A stretch of 44,357 nucleotides of DNA. It comes from CAZWRV01 sp964636325 (lineage in GTDB: Bacteria; Verrucomicrobiota; Lentisphaeria; Victivallales; GWF2-50-93). Below the pieces are notes generated by a model that was not told where the DNA came from, ran no database searches, and saw nothing but the letters and a program-made list of their open reading frames with translations. Position numbers and translations under genes: made by a program. Below, piece after piece: positions 1 through 7,332 of this stretch (position 1 is the stretch's first letter; every line of letters starts with the position of its first letter). The stretch spans positions 1-44,357 of the forward strand of contig CAZWRV010000049.1 in NCBI GenBank assembly GCA_964636325.1, in the 5' to 3' direction.

Positions 1-51
1 GATTTTTTCCAAAACCGCCAAGTCTGCGCTTGACAATCACCTTCTCATGGA

Positions 52-169
52 AGTGCCGCTCTGGCGGGGAAATCCGCCAGTTCTGTCGATCAGAAACTCG
101 AAGTAACGCAGGTATTCCTACCTGCGGATTGCGCAGACAGGAATGTCTACGCCACTTTGAGGCGAGTTT
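52..169. repeat. Dispersed cloverleaf-like palindromic repeat, copy 1
   Basis: This non-coding stretch matches 44176-44291 almost base for base over about 117 bp, in the same orientation. It contains three hairpins in a row: TGGCGG/CCGCCA, GCAGGT/ACCTGC and CAGACA/TGTCTA. An outer stem joins AAACTCGAAGTAACGCAG to the segment ending in CGAGTTT, so the last two hairpins can sit on a common stem like a cloverleaf. It lies between the window start and the terminator of the downstream minus-strand genes. Positions 1-51 hold nothing I recognise. It is probably an interspersed palindromic element or a structured RNA; no protein product is supported. Confidence 0.75.
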
Positions 170-183
170 AAGATGAGGGAGAT

Positions 184-212
184 AAAAAAGCCGCTCCTTT
201 GCGGGGAGCGGC
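184..212 (-). terminator. Rho-independent terminator of the surface-repeat operon
   Basis: Read on the minus strand, GCCGCTCC (205-212) pairs with GGAGCGGC (190-197) across a 7-base loop and is followed by six Ts (184-189). It lies 25 bp beyond the stop of the minus-strand gene ending at 237, so it probably ends that two-gene transcript. Confidence 0.85.
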
Positions 213-236
213 TGGAAGGCGGAGAGTGTAGGCGGT

Positions 237-704
237 TCAGAACGAGAAGTTGATGATAGGGAAGAAAGGCAGTGCGCCGTCCTTGATCCAGTTGACGAGG
301 CCGATCTGGAAGCCCTTGCTCTCGCTCATGTTGACGATGCCGAGCTGGAGGCCGTCGGTCTTTTCGGAATAGTTGACGATGCTGAACTGCATGCCGCAGA
401 GGTCCTTTGCGATGTCGCAGAGGCCTGCGGACTGCAGGCCGTCGACGTTGTCGGTGGTGCTTGAGAAGACGGCCAGCTCCCATCCGTCGACCTCGCCCTT
501 CCCGTCGGACATCGGCGCGCCGAGCTTTAGGCCGCAGACCTTGGAGTCGTCAGGATACGAGGGTATGCCGGGCAGGAATGTGAGCTGGAAGAAGTCCCAG
601 TCTCCGGGAAGGCTCTTCTTCTGCTCCTTGGCCGGCGCCTGCTGCGCGTAGGCGCAAGTAACGGATATGGCCGCGGCAATCACGAAGGCGAAAAGTCTTT
701 TCAT
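237..704 (-). CDS. LA_2272-type surface repeat protein (short)
   Basis: A 155-residue secreted protein. The start at 704 gives a clear signal peptide (MKRLFAFVIAAAISVTCAYA) behind a GGAAAGG ribosome-binding site; the frame continues upstream but that part does not look like protein. After a Lys-rich linker comes the motif DWDFFQLTFLPGIPSYPDDS, then imperfect repeats of the form G-(L/F)-Q-hydrophobic-G-(I/L)-V-N, for example GLQLGIVNMSESKGFQIGLV. These match the LA_2272 family of surface repeat proteins named from Leptospira. The function of the family is unknown; an outer-membrane or cell-surface location is inferred. It follows the longer paralogue at 709-1416 after only 4 bp, with its ribosome-binding site inside that gene's end, so the two are cotranscribed and probably translationally coupled. 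Confidence 0.8.
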   Translation of the reverse strand: MKRLFAFVIAAAISVTCAYAQQAPAKEQKKSLPGDWDFFQLTFLPGIPSYPDDSKVCGLKLGAPMSDGKGEVDGWELAVFSSTTDNVDGLQSAGLCDIAKDLCGMQFSIVNYSEKTDGLQLGIVNMSESKGFQIGLVNWIKDGALPFFPIINFSF

Positions 705-708
705 GGTC

Positions 709-1416
709 TCAATCCTTTCCGTAATGGTAGTTGAAGATGGGCATGAACGGGATCGGGCTGTCCTCGATGATGTTGATGACACCGAGCTGAGCGGCGCCCT
801 CGGAGCTGTAGTTGAAGAGGCCGAACTGGAGGCCCTTGGTGTATTTTGTGATGTTGCAGGCGGAGGCCTGGAAGCCCTTGAGGTTGTCGGTGATATTGAC
901 GCCGCCGAACTGGAGGCCCTGGTATGTCTCGGAGACGTTGACGAGGCTTCCTTCGATGCCCTTGCCGTCCTTTATGATGTTGACTCCGCCGGGCTGGAAG
1001 CCCCATGACTGCTGCGCGATGTTCAGGATGGCGGCCTGGACGCCCCAGACCTTGTCGGTTATCGTCGCGCCGATGCAGGCCTGGAGGCCCTGGACCTCCT
1101 TTGCGCTGGCGAGGCCGAACCATGCGGCCTGGATTCCGTTGACGTAGTTGGTGCCGCTGTAGAGTCCGGACGGCTCGATGCCGTATACGCGGCCGTCGCC
1201 GTCGACCATCGGCGCGCCCAGCTTGAGGCCGTAGACGTTGGAATACTTGGTCGCGCCGGGGAAGCCCGGAAGGAAGCCGATCTGGAAGAACGTCCACTCG
1301 TTGAGCGGTTTCGGCGGCTTCTCCTCGCCGGCTCCACCCTTGGGTTTGTTTTCCTGCGCGGACATGATCACCGCGCAACCGACTGCCAGAGCTGCGATGA
1401 GCAAGATTTTTTTCAT
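709..1416 (-). CDS. LA_2272-type surface repeat protein (long)
   Basis: A 235-residue secreted protein and the first gene of a two-gene minus-strand operon. The start at 1416 follows GGCAAAGGG and gives the signal peptide MKKILLIAALAVGCAVIMSA. A Gly/Lys/Pro linker leads to WTFFQIGFLPGFPGATKYSN, the same entry motif as in the downstream paralogue. About nine units with a period near 15 residues follow (GLQFGGVNITDNLKGFQ and similar), ending in PIPFMPIFNYHYGKD. The repeat pattern is that of LA_2272-family surface proteins, whose role is not known. The shorter paralogue at 237-704 looks like a tandem duplicate that has fewer repeats. Outer-membrane location is inferred from the signal peptide and the amphipathic repeats. 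Confidence 0.8.
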   Translation of the reverse strand: MKKILLIAALAVGCAVIMSAQENKPKGGAGEEKPPKPLNEWTFFQIGFLPGFPGATKYSNVYGLKLGAPMVDGDGRVYGIEPSGLYSGTNYVNGIQAAWFGLASAKEVQGLQACIGATITDKVWGVQAAILNIAQQSWGFQPGGVNIIKDGKGIEGSLVNVSETYQGLQFGGVNITDNLKGFQASACNITKYTKGLQFGLFNYSSEGAAQLGVINIIEDSPIPFMPIFNYHYGKD

Positions 1417-1478
1417 GGTTCCCTTTGCCTTAAGTTGGTTGATGCTTGAATGGCTAATAATATACACTGGCCGGGCGT

Positions 1479-1796
1479 TTAGTCAATGCCCGGGCACGGC
1501 TTTTGGGGATTGTGCCATCTGACCGGGTAGCTGCGGCACTGGGCGGGCCGGCAGGAGTAGATTCTGCATCCGTGCATGCCAGCGTCGTAGAAGATGCAAG
1601 TGCCGTCCTCGTTCTCTGCGAGCGAGATGCCCCTGCGGTCGTCGGTCAGGACTATCATTTTCTCGTAGAATTCGGCAGGATCAATCCCCAGGAAGGCGGC
1701 GATATCGTCCGCCTCCTGCTCCGAGAGCCTTACGTAGCCGTGCCAGCTGCAGCACTGGCCGCAGCGCCTGCACCTGAACTTTATACTTGTATTCAT
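1479..1796 (-). CDS. YkgJ-family cysteine cluster protein
   Basis: A 105-residue protein with the N-terminal cluster CRRCGQCC and further cysteines in CIFYDAGMHGCRIYSCRPAQC. This is the CxxCxxCC arrangement of the YkgJ/UPF0153 cysteine-cluster family, thought to bind zinc or an iron-sulfur cluster; the biochemical role is not known. The length is typical for a short member. It has no signal peptide, so it should be cytoplasmic. A short GC-rich inverted repeat (CCGGGCG/TGCCCGG, 1471-1493) overlaps the stop codon but lacks a T-run. It is divergent from the prepilin-like gene at 1921, and the 124-bp spacer between them is A/T-rich and probably carries both promoters. Confidence 0.85.
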   Translation of the reverse strand: MNTSIKFRCRRCGQCCSWHGYVRLSEQEADDIAAFLGIDPAEFYEKMIVLTDDRRGISLAENEDGTCIFYDAGMHGCRIYSCRPAQCRSYPVRWHNPQKPCPGID

Positions 1797-1920
1797 GGCG
1801 ATATGATTGCGGGGAATGCGATTCGGGCATATTATATGCTAAAAAATCTAGATTATGACGCCGAAAAGCACGCATCAATATATAAGATGCCGGCGGAATT
1901 CAAAACACCAAGGTGCTGGC

Positions 1921-2961
1921 ATGCATCTCCTCCCGACATTCCGGATGCGTTCCCGCTTCACGTTGATAGAGATACTGGTGGCGATCGGCATCATAGCCAT
2001 ACTTCTGGCGATGTTCGTCCCCATGCTTTACAGATCCCTGCACATGGCCAGGTTCAACCGCTGGCTGGTGTTCAACAGGCAGTGCGCCAACGATCCCAAC
2101 TGCGTCATCAACTTCAACTTCCAGGAGGGCGAGGGGGATATCCTGCACAACTCCTGCCTGGGAGCGGACGTGGAGGGCTACGACTCGAAGAAATACAACG
2201 GATACCTGAAGAAGGACGGCGGAGGCGCGCACAACTTCAAATGGATAAAGTCGGGCGGGAGGTGGGGCAGGTTCGGCTACAAGAACGCGCTGCAGTTCAA
2301 CGGCGTCGACACCTACATCACCATCCCGTCCACGAGGGGCTTCGACTTCACGCCGGAGGACGACTTCACGATCATGTGCTGGATCAAGTTCGACAAGCTG
2401 GACTTCGGGGACTGCCCTTTTTCCAAGTCCCTCTGGGGAACCGCGTCGGACGCCTCGGCGCAGTTCGACATGTACTACAATCCTTCGGTCGGCTCCTGGG
2501 GCCAGGGCTCCTTCGACGTGGATGTCTTCAAGACCTGCGGCTCATGGACCGATACGAACATCAATTTCGAAAGGGCCGGCTGGGTGCATCTGGCGCTTAC
2601 ATACAACTACACAGGCAAGGACGCGTCAGGCGACGCCACCGGCAAGATGGCCGCCTACATAAATGGAAGCCCCCTGGGCGACTTCATCGACGCGACAAAC
2701 GAAAATCCGCTGACCTGCACTGCGTCGGACTGGAAGGCGTGCACCGAGGGAGGCCTCAACGTCCCGCTCATAATAGGCGCGGCCGGATGCTACCGTAAGC
2801 ACTGGGATCCGGGCACATATGATCCTTCCAAGCAGGGCGATCTGGACAACGAGCTCAAGCTCAAGTTCTTCTTCCAGGGCAAGATGGACGAGTTCCTGGT
2901 CTACAAGAGGTCTCTTTCCGACAGCGAGATACTCAACCATTATCTCATGGGGAAGGAGTAA
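1921..2961 (+). CDS. Prepilin-like protein with LamG domain
   Basis: A 346-residue protein. Residues about 10-35 (RFTLIEILVAIGIIAILLA) form a type IV prepilin N-terminus with the conserved Glu at mature position 5 and a hydrophobic helix; a prepilin peptidase would cut before FTLIE. The residue before the cut is Arg, not the usual Gly. The rest (about residues 75-320) reads as a LamG/concanavalin A-like jelly roll: DDFTIMCWIKFDKLDF, WVHLALTYNY and MAAYINGSPLGDF. Such LamG pseudopilins are very numerous in Lentisphaerota. The start at 1921 follows AAGGTG; an in-frame Met at 1945 lies closer to the prepilin motif but has no visible ribosome-binding site. The next gene begins 15 bp downstream and is probably cotranscribed. 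The role (fibre, adhesion or glycan binding) is unproven. Confidence 0.85.
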   Translation: MHLLPTFRMRSRFTLIEILVAIGIIAILLAMFVPMLYRSLHMARFNRWLVFNRQCANDPNCVINFNFQEGEGDILHNSCLGADVEGYDSKKYNGYLKKDGGGAHNFKWIKSGGRWGRFGYKNALQFNGVDTYITIPSTRGFDFTPEDDFTIMCWIKFDKLDFGDCPFSKSLWGTASDASAQFDMYYNPSVGSWGQGSFDVDVFKTCGSWTDTNINFERAGWVHLALTYNYTGKDASGDATGKMAAYINGSPLGDFIDATNENPLTCTASDWKACTEGGLNVPLIIGAAGCYRKHWDPGTYDPSKQGDLDNELKLKFFFQGKMDEFLVYKRSLSDSEILNHYLMGKE

Positions 2962-2976
2962 CTTCAGGGAAATAAG

Positions 2977-3396
2977 ATGGGTTTTGCCGGGACAATTCTC
3001 AAGGACAGGAAGGCGCGCGGTGTCATTCTGCTGGTCTTGACCGCCGCAGCCCTGGCCACCACCGTCTACGTTCAGTTCTTCCGTCATAAGCCGGAGGCCG
3101 AAGGCGCGGCGCGCAGCGTCGTCTGCCCGAAATGCCATGAATCATACAGCATTGTCGTGAAGGATCTGAAGGATTTAGGCAATCCCGCTTGCAGGTGCAG
3201 GAAGTGCGGCGGGCAGCTCGGCTACGCCTGGATCTGCGGCAACTGCGGCTACGAGTTTCCCTATGTCCCCAAGAACGAACTGGGCGGCGAAGAGCTCAAG
3301 AAGATGAAGACAATGGAGAAGTTCCATTTTGCGGAGGATCTGACCAAGTGCCCCAACTGCGGATCGTCGCGCACGCGCCCCCTCCCCGCGAAATGA
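2977..3396 (+). CDS. Membrane-anchored zinc-ribbon protein
   Basis: A 139-residue protein with one N-terminal membrane helix (about residues 14-33, GVILLVLTAAALATTVYVQF) followed by a soluble part with several paired cysteines: CPKC, CRCRKC, CGNCG and CPNCG. These form two or three zinc ribbons. I do not recognise a named family. Similar membrane plus zinc-ribbon proteins often sit beside pseudopilin genes in PVC bacteria, and here it follows the LamG pseudopilin after 15 bp, so a helper role in that surface system is possible but only inferred. The start follows CAGGGAAATAAG. Confidence 0.75.
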   Translation: MGFAGTILKDRKARGVILLVLTAAALATTVYVQFFRHKPEAEGAARSVVCPKCHESYSIVVKDLKDLGNPACRCRKCGGQLGYAWICGNCGYEFPYVPKNELGGEELKKMKTMEKFHFAEDLTKCPNCGSSRTRPLPAK

Positions 3397-3543
3397 TCCG
3401 CACAGACGCCTCCTAGAAAATTTCCAGGGACAAGACGCAGCCCGCTGAATGTCCTCCTGTCATTTTCACAGAAGCGGGGTATATTATCCGGCATGTCCGG
3501 CGAAGCGGACGGATTGAACGTATGATTTCAGAAAGCTGCTAAG

Positions 3544-3611
3544 TTTTTCCCTGCGGGGAAAAGGCGCCCTTGCGGCGCGCAGGTAGCTTGCGCGCAGTGC
3601 GCGCAAACTAC
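3544..3611. repeat. Cluster of GC-rich hairpins in a 329-bp intergenic region
   Basis: The 3397-3725 spacer has no convincing gene. It holds three adjacent inverted repeats: TTTTCCC/GGGGAAAA near 3545-3562, GGCGCC/GGCGC near 3563-3578, and a strong one at 3583-3611 in which TTGCGCGC pairs with GCGCGCAA around a 3-base loop, capped by GTAG/CTAC. The last hairpin is followed by five Ts (3612-3616) and may terminate the pseudopilin operon. The cluster resembles interspersed REP-type elements, but no second copy lies in this window. Confidence 0.55.
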
Positions 3612-3658
3612 TTTTTGGCAAATCTACTTGTCATGTCCCAGCCGTAAGGGACTAAGGG

Positions 3659-3698
3659 GAATATTCGGTTAAAGGGCGTAGCGTACTGGATAGTCGCG
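3659..3698 (+). repeat. 40-bp palindromic repeat, divergent copy
   Basis: This segment aligns with 5942-5981 and with the reverse complement of 19341-19380. It keeps AAAGGGCGTAG and ACTGGATA in the centre, but its outer arms have drifted, so it no longer forms a good hairpin. It lies about 30 bp upstream of the sensor kinase start. It is probably an older copy of the same element. Confidence 0.55.
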
Positions 3699-3725
3699 CT
3701 GAATTCATACATGCCAAGGGGGAAT

Positions 3726-5894
3726 ATGGCCGCAAGCGGAAATACACCAAGCCTGTTCAAGACATACCTTGCGATCTCTGCAATGTTCATCATGGTCCTC
3801 GCGCTCAATGTCGCATCCTACTACACCATCGTGCAGATATCCGAGGTCTATACGGAAAGAAGCAGCGGCCTTGTCAACCTCAAGATGAAAATCTTTTCCG
3901 CCGACATGTATCTTAGGGAGATACTTGCCGGGAGCACGGAAGTCAAGCCTGCCGACATCTGGAAGGAACTGGACCAGGCCGAGGAGCTGGTCTCATCGGC
4001 CCTGAAGCTCCCGGGCGACAGCCCCATCGTAGAAGAGCTCAAGGGCTTCAGGCAGTTCCTTGTCTCCACCCTCTTCAATGAAAACGCCGGGGACGAGTCT
4101 CTTGTCCAGAAGCCCGAGTCCAGCGGCTTCATGCAGGACTACGGCGCGATCTTCAACAGCCTCATCAGGCAGATCGACAGATACGAGGGAGGAGTCAGGG
4201 AGTCCGTGTCGGACAGGATGCGGACATACAAGACAATATACGGGCTGGTGCTTGCCAGCATTTCAATACTGTTCGCGATCATGATTCTGGCGGTGGCGCG
4301 CTATGCGATGGCGTGCAGGCTGGCGGAAAAGGCGATCCCCGACATGAAGGCCAGCATCGACGTGATCATCAATTCGGTCCAGTTCCTCCTGATAACCGTC
4401 GACCAGGAGATGAAGATAACACATCTCAACGGGGCCGCCTGCAAGTATCTGGGGGTCAAGGCGGAGAAGGCGGTCGGAGCCGGCCTCGCCGAAACCGCCC
4501 CGATGCTCGAGCCTTTCGCGGCGGAGATCACAAAGGTATGCTTTTCGGGGAAGCCGGCCGAGTTCCACAGGGAGAAGATACTTTTCTCCACAGGGGAGGA
4601 GAGGTGCTACAACATCTCGGTTAACCCGCTCAAATACGGCGCCGGCGGGGCGTCCATAACCATCGAGGACATCACGGCCCAGGAGATCAGGGACGAGCAG
4701 GCCAGGCAGTCGCAGAAGATGATGCTGGTCGAAAGCACCATCGAGAACCTTGCAAACGACTTCAACAACGTCCTCGGCGCCGTGAACGCCTCCGTGAACA
4801 TGATGGAGTTCATGCTTGAGAAGGAGATGCCGCGCCCGGCCGACCTGAAGAACAGCCTTGAAATAATAAAAGGTTCCATCGAACGTGCGGTAGTGATGGT
4901 CCATCAGCTCTCCTCATTCTCCGGCAGGAAGGAGCTTGTCCTTTCGCCCGTGGATCTCAACAGGTCCGTCAGAAACGTCCTGAACATCTGCGAGAAGTCC
5001 TTCGACAAGAGGGTCACGATCAAGGTGGAGCTGCCCAACCAGCGGGCGATGGTGAAGGCGGATCCGGCCCTTCTTGAGCTTGCCTTCCTCAACATCTGCG
5101 AGAATGCCGCCCACGCCATGACGATCATGAGGCCGGCGGAGGATAAGAACCGCTGGGGAGGGGCCATAAAGGTCTCAGTTAACAACGTCTTCCCGGACAA
5201 CGCCTTCAAGACCTTCCATCCGGCAGCCACGCAGAGGTCTTACTGGGCCCTGGCCGTCTCCGATTGCGGCGTCGGAATCAGCCATGACGACATGCCCCGC
5301 ATATTCGACCCCATGTTCTCCACCAAAGGCACGAAGACGGGCATGGGATTCGGCCTCTCGACCATAAGGGAGATCGTCGAACAGCACAAGGGCTTCGTCG
5401 ACATAAATTCCGTCCATGGCGAAGGAACCACTGTGACCTTATACCTGCCGGAAGTTGAGGAGGAACCGCCGAAGACGGACAAGGCGAAGGCCGGCGGGGA
5501 ACCGCCGCCGTCCATCCCAGTCGGCTCAGGCCTTGTCCTCGTCGTCGACGACGAGGAGATATTGAGGAAGACCGCAAGAAGCGTCCTCTCCAAGCTAGGA
5601 TATGAGACCATATTCGCCGAGAACGGACTCCAGGCGATTGAAGTCTATGGGAAAAGATGGGGGGAGATCAAGGCGGTCCTCCTGGATCTTTCAATGCCGA
5701 AGATGAACGGGAGGGACGCGCTCCCCGAACTCCTCAAGATCAATCCTGAAGCCCGCATCATCGTCGTCTCGGGTATGGAGACCGACAGGCGCATAGGCGA
5801 AATGCTGTCCCTCGGCGCAAAGGCCTACGTCCCGAAACCGTATTCCATGGTCTCGCTGGCTCAGGAGCTTAACAAGATATGCAAGGATTCATAG
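3726..5894 (+). CDS. Hybrid sensor kinase with Asn in place of the acceptor His
   Basis: A 722-residue membrane protein laid out as a hybrid two-component kinase. TM1 is at about 12-34, an extracytoplasmic helical sensor at 35-170, TM2 at about 172-194, a PAS domain at 210-315, a dimerisation domain at 335-400, an HATPase at 425-585 and a receiver at 605-722. The HATPase keeps the N box (NICENAAHAM), the G1 box (SDCGVGI) and the G2 box (GMGFGLSTI). The receiver keeps DDEE, the acceptor Asp654 (LLDLSMPKMNG) and the KPYS lysine. The H box, normally AHDFNN in this group, reads ANDFNN: codon 344 (4755-4757) is AAC, Asn. Classical autophosphorylation should therefore be absent; it may act as a phosphatase, a pseudokinase or a partner in a heterodimer. 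The start at 3726 follows AAGGGGG closely; ATG 3711 is in frame but has no ribosome-binding site. Confidence 0.88.
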   Translation: MAASGNTPSLFKTYLAISAMFIMVLALNVASYYTIVQISEVYTERSSGLVNLKMKIFSADMYLREILAGSTEVKPADIWKELDQAEELVSSALKLPGDSPIVEELKGFRQFLVSTLFNENAGDESLVQKPESSGFMQDYGAIFNSLIRQIDRYEGGVRESVSDRMRTYKTIYGLVLASISILFAIMILAVARYAMACRLAEKAIPDMKASIDVIINSVQFLLITVDQEMKITHLNGAACKYLGVKAEKAVGAGLAETAPMLEPFAAEITKVCFSGKPAEFHREKILFSTGEERCYNISVNPLKYGAGGASITIEDITAQEIRDEQARQSQKMMLVESTIENLANDFNNVLGAVNASVNMMEFMLEKEMPRPADLKNSLEIIKGSIERAVVMVHQLSSFSGRKELVLSPVDLNRSVRNVLNICEKSFDKRVTIKVELPNQRAMVKADPALLELAFLNICENAAHAMTIMRPAEDKNRWGGAIKVSVNNVFPDNAFKTFHPAATQRSYWALAVSDCGVGISHDDMPRIFDPMFSTKGTKTGMGFGLSTIREIVEQHKGFVDINSVHGEGTTVTLYLPEVEEEPPKTDKAKAGGEPPPSIPVGSGLVLVVDDEEILRKTARSVLSKLGYETIFAENGLQAIEVYGKRWGEIKAVLLDLSMPKMNGRDALPELLKINPEARIIVVSGMETDRRIGEMLSLGAKAYVPKPYSMVSLAQELNKICKDS

Positions 5895-5928
5895 GCCTGA
5901 TTGATTCATCCGGTTTTATACTCCTTTA

Positions 5929-5989
5929 GGCTGAAATAGGTAAATATTCAGTGAAAGGGCGTAGTCCACTGGATATTTACGTTTCAGCC
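5929..5989. terminator. Long hairpin between convergent genes (40-bp repeat, copy 2)
   Basis: GGCTGAAA...TTTCAGCC encloses GTAAATATTCAGTG/CACTGGATATTTAC, a 61-bp near-palindrome with the loop AAAGGGCGTAGTC. It sits in the 100-bp gap between the ends of the plus-strand kinase and the minus-strand gene ending at 5995, so it probably ends transcription from both sides. Its inner 40 bp (5942-5981) are shared with 19341-19380 (inverted) and 3659-3698. Confidence 0.7.
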
Positions 5990-5994
5990 AGTAA

Positions 5995-7332
5995 TCAATA
6001 TGGTATCCCCTTGTATTCGATTTTACCTTCGGGTGGTTTTTCGGAGGATCTGCCGGTGCTAAGCGGTGCTTCGTCGTCGACCTCGCCGCCCTTTGTGGCG
6101 GAGCTTCCGCCGCCGCCCCTCTCCTTTTCGACGGATACGGTGAAGTATCTGTAGTAGACCTCGAGCATGAGGCAGCAGAGGGCGGTGTTCAGGACGTCCA
6201 TCTCCTGGTCGTTGGACGGCCTTCCGCCGACGCTTTCCTCCCAGTGGCCGTCGTCATCCTGGTTTTCGACGAGCTCCTTCTTCATCTGCGGGTTCCAGTT
6301 CTTCCAGTTCTGCTCCGACTTGAAAAAGGTCAGAGTCTGGTAGTACCAGGAGTAGATGGAGTATGGTTGCATCTGCCTCCAGTCGATCCTGGCGTTTTTC
6401 ACGAGGTAGCGCATGGCGCCTTTGAACTCGGCGGAGTCCGTGCCGTCGAGTTCGATGACGCAGAGCGCGCCGACGCCGGTGAGCGTGGGCCTTCCTGGGG
6501 CGGTCTCGTTGCTGTATGTGAACATGCCGGTGCTCTTGTCCCAGTGCTTCTTGGTGTCCTTGACCGCCTTCCGCATCGCCTCCTGGATGCTAGGGGCGTC
6601 GGCCGACGCGGATCTTGCGGCGTTGAGGGCCTGCATGTTCCAGCCGCCGACTGAGAGGTCGCGCCTGGCGGATTCGCCGTATCGGTAGTCCCAGCCGCCT
6701 TCGCCGCGCTGCCCCTCGATCACCCTTTTCACGGCGCCGTTCATTACGGGGTAGAGCTTGGGATCCCTGGTCATGCCGTATGCCTCGCAGACCGCGAATG
6801 TCGCGATGGCGTGCTCGTAGCCTTCGTTGCCGAAGTTCTTCTGGACGAACGAGCCGCCGTTGGCGGCGAACTGCTTTTCGAGATAGGCTATCGATCCCGA
6901 AACGGACTTCCCGAACTCCTCGGACATGGGCGTCTCTCCATGTCCGAGGAATGCGAGGAGGACGATCCCGGTGATGCCGCTCCTGTAGCTCATACCCCAG
7001 GATCCGTCCGGATTCTGGATTGACTTGAACCATCTAAGGGCCTTGAGGACAGCATCCTCGGTGGAGGCGTCCCCTCCGTATTTCTCGAGAGCCTTGATCC
7101 GTTCTGCCTTCGACCGGAAGCCGAAGGGGTCTGCCTGGACCGCAGTCGGCATCTCCCTGGCGGGGGCGGCGCCCTTTCCGGAGTCCTGGGCGGAGGCATG
7201 GTGCGGCAGATAGAGGAGGAATAAAAAAAAGGGCAGCCTGAAGACCGGACGCCAACGGCTGATTTTCAGGAGCGCGGCCCGCCAGCTTCCGCCGCAAGCC
7301 GCATTCCTATTCGAGGAAATATATGTCGTCAT
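5995..7332 (-). CDS. Secreted squalene-cyclase/prenyltransferase-repeat protein
   Basis: A 445-residue protein with a hydrophobic signal (FRLPFFLFLLYLPHHASAQ, about residues 31-49), then a long alpha-alpha toroid of prenyltransferase/squalene-oxidase repeats: ALRWFKSIQNPDGSWGMSY, VIEGQRGEGGWDYRYGES, LTGVGALCVIELDG and LVENQDDDGHWEESVGG. The QxxDGxW-type motifs mark the superfamily. The catalytic DXDD motif of true squalene-hopene cyclases is not visible, so this is probably a structural or binding member of the kind common in Planctomycetota and Lentisphaerota, not a hopanoid enzyme. The C-terminus is a low-complexity Gly/Ser/Lys tail. The start at 7332 lies within the end of the upstream membrane protein gene (26-bp overlap) behind AGGCGGA, indicating translational coupling. 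Confidence 0.8.
   Translation of the reverse strand: MTTYISSNRNAACGGSWRAALLKISRWRPVFRLPFFLFLLYLPHHASAQDSGKGAAPAREMPTAVQADPFGFRSKAERIKALEKYGGDASTEDAVLKALRWFKSIQNPDGSWGMSYRSGITGIVLLAFLGHGETPMSEEFGKSVSGSIAYLEKQFAANGGSFVQKNFGNEGYEHAIATFAVCEAYGMTRDPKLYPVMNGAVKRVIEGQRGEGGWDYRYGESARRDLSVGGWNMQALNAARSASADAPSIQEAMRKAVKDTKKHWDKSTGMFTYSNETAPGRPTLTGVGALCVIELDGTDSAEFKGAMRYLVKNARIDWRQMQPYSIYSWYYQTLTFFKSEQNWKNWNPQMKKELVENQDDDGHWEESVGGRPSNDQEMDVLNTALCCLMLEVYYRYFTVSVEKERGGGGSSATKGGEVDDEAPLSTGRSSEKPPEGKIEYKGIPY

Noticed and set aside
1503..2798. Long plus-strand open frame of 431 codons
   Set aside because: It is a shifted frame of the pseudopilin gene and runs antisense across the YkgJ-like gene. Its translation is Arg/Gly/Leu-rich without motifs, as expected for GC-rich shadow frames.
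5995..7332. Squalene-hopene cyclase (hopanoid synthesis)
   Set aside because: The repeats fit the superfamily, but I see no DXDD catalytic motif, the protein is secreted, and it is shorter than true cyclases.
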